6,568 nt of DNA from Lentzea sp. (GTDB taxonomy: Bacteria; Actinomycetota; Actinomycetes; Mycobacteriales; Pseudonocardiaceae). Shown in pieces: positions 4,190 to 6,568 of the stretch. The translations under genes and the position numbers were made by a program. The notes beneath the pieces are model-generated. The model did no database searches. It was not told where the DNA came from and saw only the letters and a list, made by a program, of their open reading frames with translations. The stretch spans positions 1-6,568 of the forward strand of contig JASLAV010000273.1 of the NCBI GenBank assembly GCA_030146905.1, read 5' to 3'. The first letter of the stretch is position 1; each line of letters opens with the position of its first letter.

Positions 4190-6043
4190 TCAGCTCAGGT
4201 AGCGGACCTGCCTGGCCTTGCCCTCCAGCACCTCGTCACGGGCCGACGCGATCTCCGTCCGGTGTGAGACCTCCGGCACACCGATCTCCCACCACGTCCC
4301 GGCCTCGGTCCACGACGACGGGTGCGTGCGGATCACCACGACGGCCGGGCGCTTCTCGGCCACCGCCGCCTCGCGGGCCTTGCGGTAGGCGCCTTCCAGC
4401 TCGTCCAGGGAGTCCACCGGGAAGACCGCGCAGCCGAGGGACGCCGCGTGGGCGGCGAAGTCCGTGCGCGGAGGCTGGGCGTGCGTCGAGGCGCAGTCGC
4501 CGTAGAGGTTGTTGAAGCCCGCGCCGCCCTGGCCCGTCTGCAGGCGGTGGATCACCGCGAAGCCGTCGTTGTCGCACACGACGGCCACGAAGCCGTGGCC
4601 GGCGAAGGCGGCGGAGAACAGTTCGGAGTTCAGCATCAGGTACGAGCCGTCGCCGAGCAGGGTGGTGACCACGCCGTCACGACGGGCGATCGCCGCGCCC
4701 CAGGCCCCTGCCAGTTCGTAGCCCATGCAGGAGAAGCCGTACTCCACGTCCATCGTGGACTCGCCGGTGGCGCGCCAGCCGCCGATCAGCTCGCCCGGCA
4801 GGCCGCCGGACGCGGTCATGACGTAGTCGGCCGGACCGCTCACGTCGTTCACGACACCCACCACCTGGGCGTATGTCGGGAGACCGTCCCCGGGAGTGCG
4901 CAGCGAGGTGATGTGCGCGTCCCACTTCGTGCGTTCAGCCGAGGCGCGGGCGGACCACTCCTCGGGTGCCCGCCAGTCGGCCAGGACGTCGGTGAGTTCC
5001 CGCAGTCCCTCGTCGGCGTCGGCCACCAGGGCGGACGAGCCGTGCTTCACGGCGTCGAAGCGGGCCGCGTTCAGCGACACCAGGTGCACGTCGGGGGAGA
5101 AGACCGTCCAGGACGCGGTGGTGAAGTCCTGCAGGCGGGTGCCCACCGCGACCACCACATCCGCTTCCGCTGCGAGGACGTTGGCCGACGTGGAGCCGGT
5201 GATGCCCAGCGGACCGGCGTGCAGCGGGTGCTCGTGCGGGACCAGCGTGCGGCCCGCGGTGGTCTCCACGACCGGGATGTTGTGCTGTTCGGCGAAGCGC
5301 AGGGCTCGGCCCGCGGCGCCCGAGTAGCGGACGCCGCCGCCCAGCACGAGCAGCGGGCGGGAGGCGCCGCGGATCGCCGACACGGCCTGGGCCAGCGCGA
5401 ACAGGTCGGGGCGCGACCTCAGCGGCCGGTGCAGGACGGGGGCGAACAGCGCGTCGGGGAAGTCGTAGGACTCGGCCTGGACGTCCTGCGGCAGGGCCAG
5501 GGTCACGGGACCGCAGTCGGCGGGGTCGGTCAGGACCCGCGCGACCTGCGGCAGGGTCGAGAGCAGCTGTTCGGGGCGGGTGATGCGGTCGAAGTAGCGG
5601 CTCACCGCGCGGAACGCGTCGTTGACCGTCGCCGTCGGGTCGTGGAAGTGCTCGACCTGCTGGAGGACGGGGTCGGGCGCGCGGCCGGTGAACGTGTCGC
5701 CCGGCAGGAGCAGCAGCGGCAGGCGGTTGGCGTGGGCCACGCCCGCGGCGGTGACCATGTTCAGCGCGCCGGGGCCGATCGACGACGTGGCGACGCCCAC
5801 CTGGCGGCGGTGCGCGGCCTTGCCGATGCCGACGGCGGCCAGCGCCATGCCCTGCTCGTTCTGGCCGCGCCACACCGGGATCCGGTCGCGGACCTCCTCC
5901 AGGGCGTTGCCGATGCCGAGCACGTTGCCGTGCCCGAAGATCGCGAAGACGCCGGGGAACAGCGGCGCCTGCGATCCGTCGAAGAGTTCCGTGCGCTGGG
6001 CCAGCATCCAGCGGACCAGTGCCTGCGCGGTCGTGAGCTTCAC
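4190..6043 (-). CDS. iolD: 3D-(3,5/4)-trihydroxycyclohexane-1,2-dione hydrolase (IolD)
   Basis: IolD is a thiamine-diphosphate enzyme of myo-inositol catabolism that hydrolyses the cyclic dione to 5-deoxy-D-glucuronate in the cytoplasm. The 617-residue product is close to the usual family length. The N-terminal PYR domain contains FGHGNVLGIGNALEE (36-50) and the cofactor-activating glutamate E63 in RGQNEQGM, followed by SSIGPGALNM and LLLLPGDTFTGRAPDPVLQQ, both typical of IolD. A central Rossmann-like domain follows. The C-terminal PP domain has the ThDP/Mg motif from GDGS (464-467) to DN (491-492), where DN stands in place of the general NN, as I recall for other IolD proteins. The stretch GGAGFNNL is also family-like. 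GTG 6043 was chosen because it gives the family start (V/M)KLTTAQALVRWM, has GAGGGG 8 nt upstream, and overlaps the iolB stop as GTGA. The frame stays open upstream into iolB, but that part is a shadow. It appears to be the last gene of the operon. Confidence 0.97.
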   Translation of the reverse strand: MKLTTAQALVRWMLAQRTELFDGSQAPLFPGVFAIFGHGNVLGIGNALEEVRDRIPVWRGQNEQGMALAAVGIGKAAHRRQVGVATSSIGPGALNMVTAAGVAHANRLPLLLLPGDTFTGRAPDPVLQQVEHFHDPTATVNDAFRAVSRYFDRITRPEQLLSTLPQVARVLTDPADCGPVTLALPQDVQAESYDFPDALFAPVLHRPLRSRPDLFALAQAVSAIRGASRPLLVLGGGVRYSGAAGRALRFAEQHNIPVVETTAGRTLVPHEHPLHAGPLGITGSTSANVLAAEADVVVAVGTRLQDFTTASWTVFSPDVHLVSLNAARFDAVKHGSSALVADADEGLRELTDVLADWRAPEEWSARASAERTKWDAHITSLRTPGDGLPTYAQVVGVVNDVSGPADYVMTASGGLPGELIGGWRATGESTMDVEYGFSCMGYELAGAWGAAIARRDGVVTTLLGDGSYLMLNSELFSAAFAGHGFVAVVCDNDGFAVIHRLQTGQGGAGFNNLYGDCASTHAQPPRTDFAAHAASLGCAVFPVDSLDELEGAYRKAREAAVAEKRPAVVVIRTHPSSWTEAGTWWEIGVPEVSHRTEIASARDEVLEGKARQVRYLS

Positions 6044-6568
6044 TTGACCCGCCCCTCTGCGGTCGTGACCGGGCAGCGCGGGTCCAGTTCCCGCGCGGCC
6101 CAGCTGTCTCGGACCCAGGTGTGCGCCGGGTCGTCGCAGAACGCCATCGAACGTTCGGGGCCGGGACCGGCCAGGACGTTCAGGTAGTACATCGGATATC
6201 CCGGCGCCGCGACGCACGGGCCGTGGTAGCCGCGCGGGATCAGGAAGACGTCGCCGTCCCGCACGGTCACGTCCTCGTCGATCGTGCCGTCGTCGGTGTA
6301 CGTGCGGTGGAAGCCGAAGCCCGTGCGAGAAGGCGTGACGCCGTCCCGGTCGGCGATGCGGAAGTAGTAGATCTCCTCGTTCTCCACCTCGCACGGCTCT
6401 GAGGAGTCGTGCTTGTGCGGCGGGTACGAGGACCAGTTGCCGTCCGGGGTGATCAGCTCGCACGCGTTGAGCTTGTCCGCGTGGTCCCACACGCCCGGCA
6501 CGCCGAAGTTCGTGACCTGGCGGGTGGCGTTGCCGGAGCCGCGCACCTCGACGGGGACGCCGTCCGCC
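6040..6568 (-). CDS. iolB: 5-deoxy-glucuronate isomerase (IolB), C-terminal part, cut by the window edge
   Basis: IolB converts 5-deoxy-D-glucuronate, the IolD product, to 2-deoxy-5-keto-D-gluconate, so the two adjacent genes encode consecutive steps of inositol breakdown. About 175 C-terminal residues are visible; the family is usually about 270-300, so roughly 100-120 residues lie beyond the right edge. The visible part has the family signature NATRQV (after RGSG), NFGVPGVWDHADKL and WSSYPPHKHD. It carries the metal-binding histidines of the cupin (HKH), the acidic NEEIYYF stretch, and the final histidine in RGYHGP. It ends EGRVK and its TGA (6042-6040) overlaps the iolD GTG by four bases, so the two are almost certainly translated as a coupled pair. 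The frame continues open to the edge, so the internal GTG at 6546 is not the real start. Confidence 0.96.
   Translation of the reverse strand, partial: ADGVPVEVRGSGNATRQVTNFGVPGVWDHADKLNACELITPDGNWSSYPPHKHDSSEPCEVENEEIYYFRIADRDGVTPSRTGFGFHRTYTDDGTIDEDVTVRDGDVFLIPRGYHGPCVAAPGYPMYYLNVLAGPGPERSMAFCDDPAHTWVRDSWAARELDPRCPVTTAEGRVK

Noticed and set aside
4322..6187. 621-codon open frame on + opposite iolD
   Set aside because: It is fully antisense to iolD, which has unmistakable family motifs. Its translation is Arg/Gly/Val/Gln-rich without any recognisable domain, as expected for the mirror of GC-rich codons.
6044..6490. 149-codon upstream extension of iolD to a start at 6490
   Set aside because: The extension is out of frame across iolB and Arg/Pro/Gly-rich. 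The GTG at 6043 gives the family N-terminus and a good ribosome binding site.

Overview
The window is GC-rich and packed with genes that favour GTG starts. It contains two actinobacterial signatures: an RsiG-type anti-sigma protein and a DUF3073 protein. Together these point to a filamentous, sporulating actinomycete. A Pseudonocardiales-type genome (Lentzea, Saccharothrix, Amycolatopsis and relatives) is my impression from codon style, not something I can prove here.

Layout, left to right. At the left edge on + is an rsiG-like gene (26-595), probably the c-di-GMP-dependent anti-sigma factor of the sporulation sigma factor WhiG. A short gap with a perfect palindrome and a likely leaderless promoter leads into a 12-helix MFS transporter (653-1834, +). 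The transporter converges on a conserved actinobacterial gene of unknown function (1777-2637, -), and the two coding regions overlap tail to tail by 58 bp. A 173-bp divergent promoter region separates that gene from a small DUF3073 gene (2811-2999, +). A very long hairpin (3005-3068) fills the gap between the DUF3073 gene and a convergent Old Yellow Enzyme gene (3073-4068, -). Upstream of the Old Yellow Enzyme gene are two copies of the palindrome GAACGTTC exactly 20 bp apart, a probable repressor operator. The right third is the end of a myo-inositol catabolic operon on the minus strand: iolB (cut by the window edge) followed by iolD, coupled by a GTGA overlap.

How the genes work together. 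IolD hydrolyses the ring of trihydroxycyclohexane-1,2-dione to 5-deoxyglucuronate, and IolB isomerises that to 2-deoxy-5-keto-gluconate, so these two are consecutive pathway steps. The Old Yellow Enzyme is on the same strand but 121 bp downstream with its own ribosome binding site and operator-like repeats, so it is probably a separate unit. The remaining genes look like ordinary chromosomal neighbours with no shared pathway. I see no mobile element, CRISPR array, RNA gene or obvious new multi-gene system. The points most worth a second look are the Old Yellow Enzyme that lacks a family motif, its paired operator, the altered first c-di-GMP motif of RsiG, and the 58-bp convergent gene overlap.
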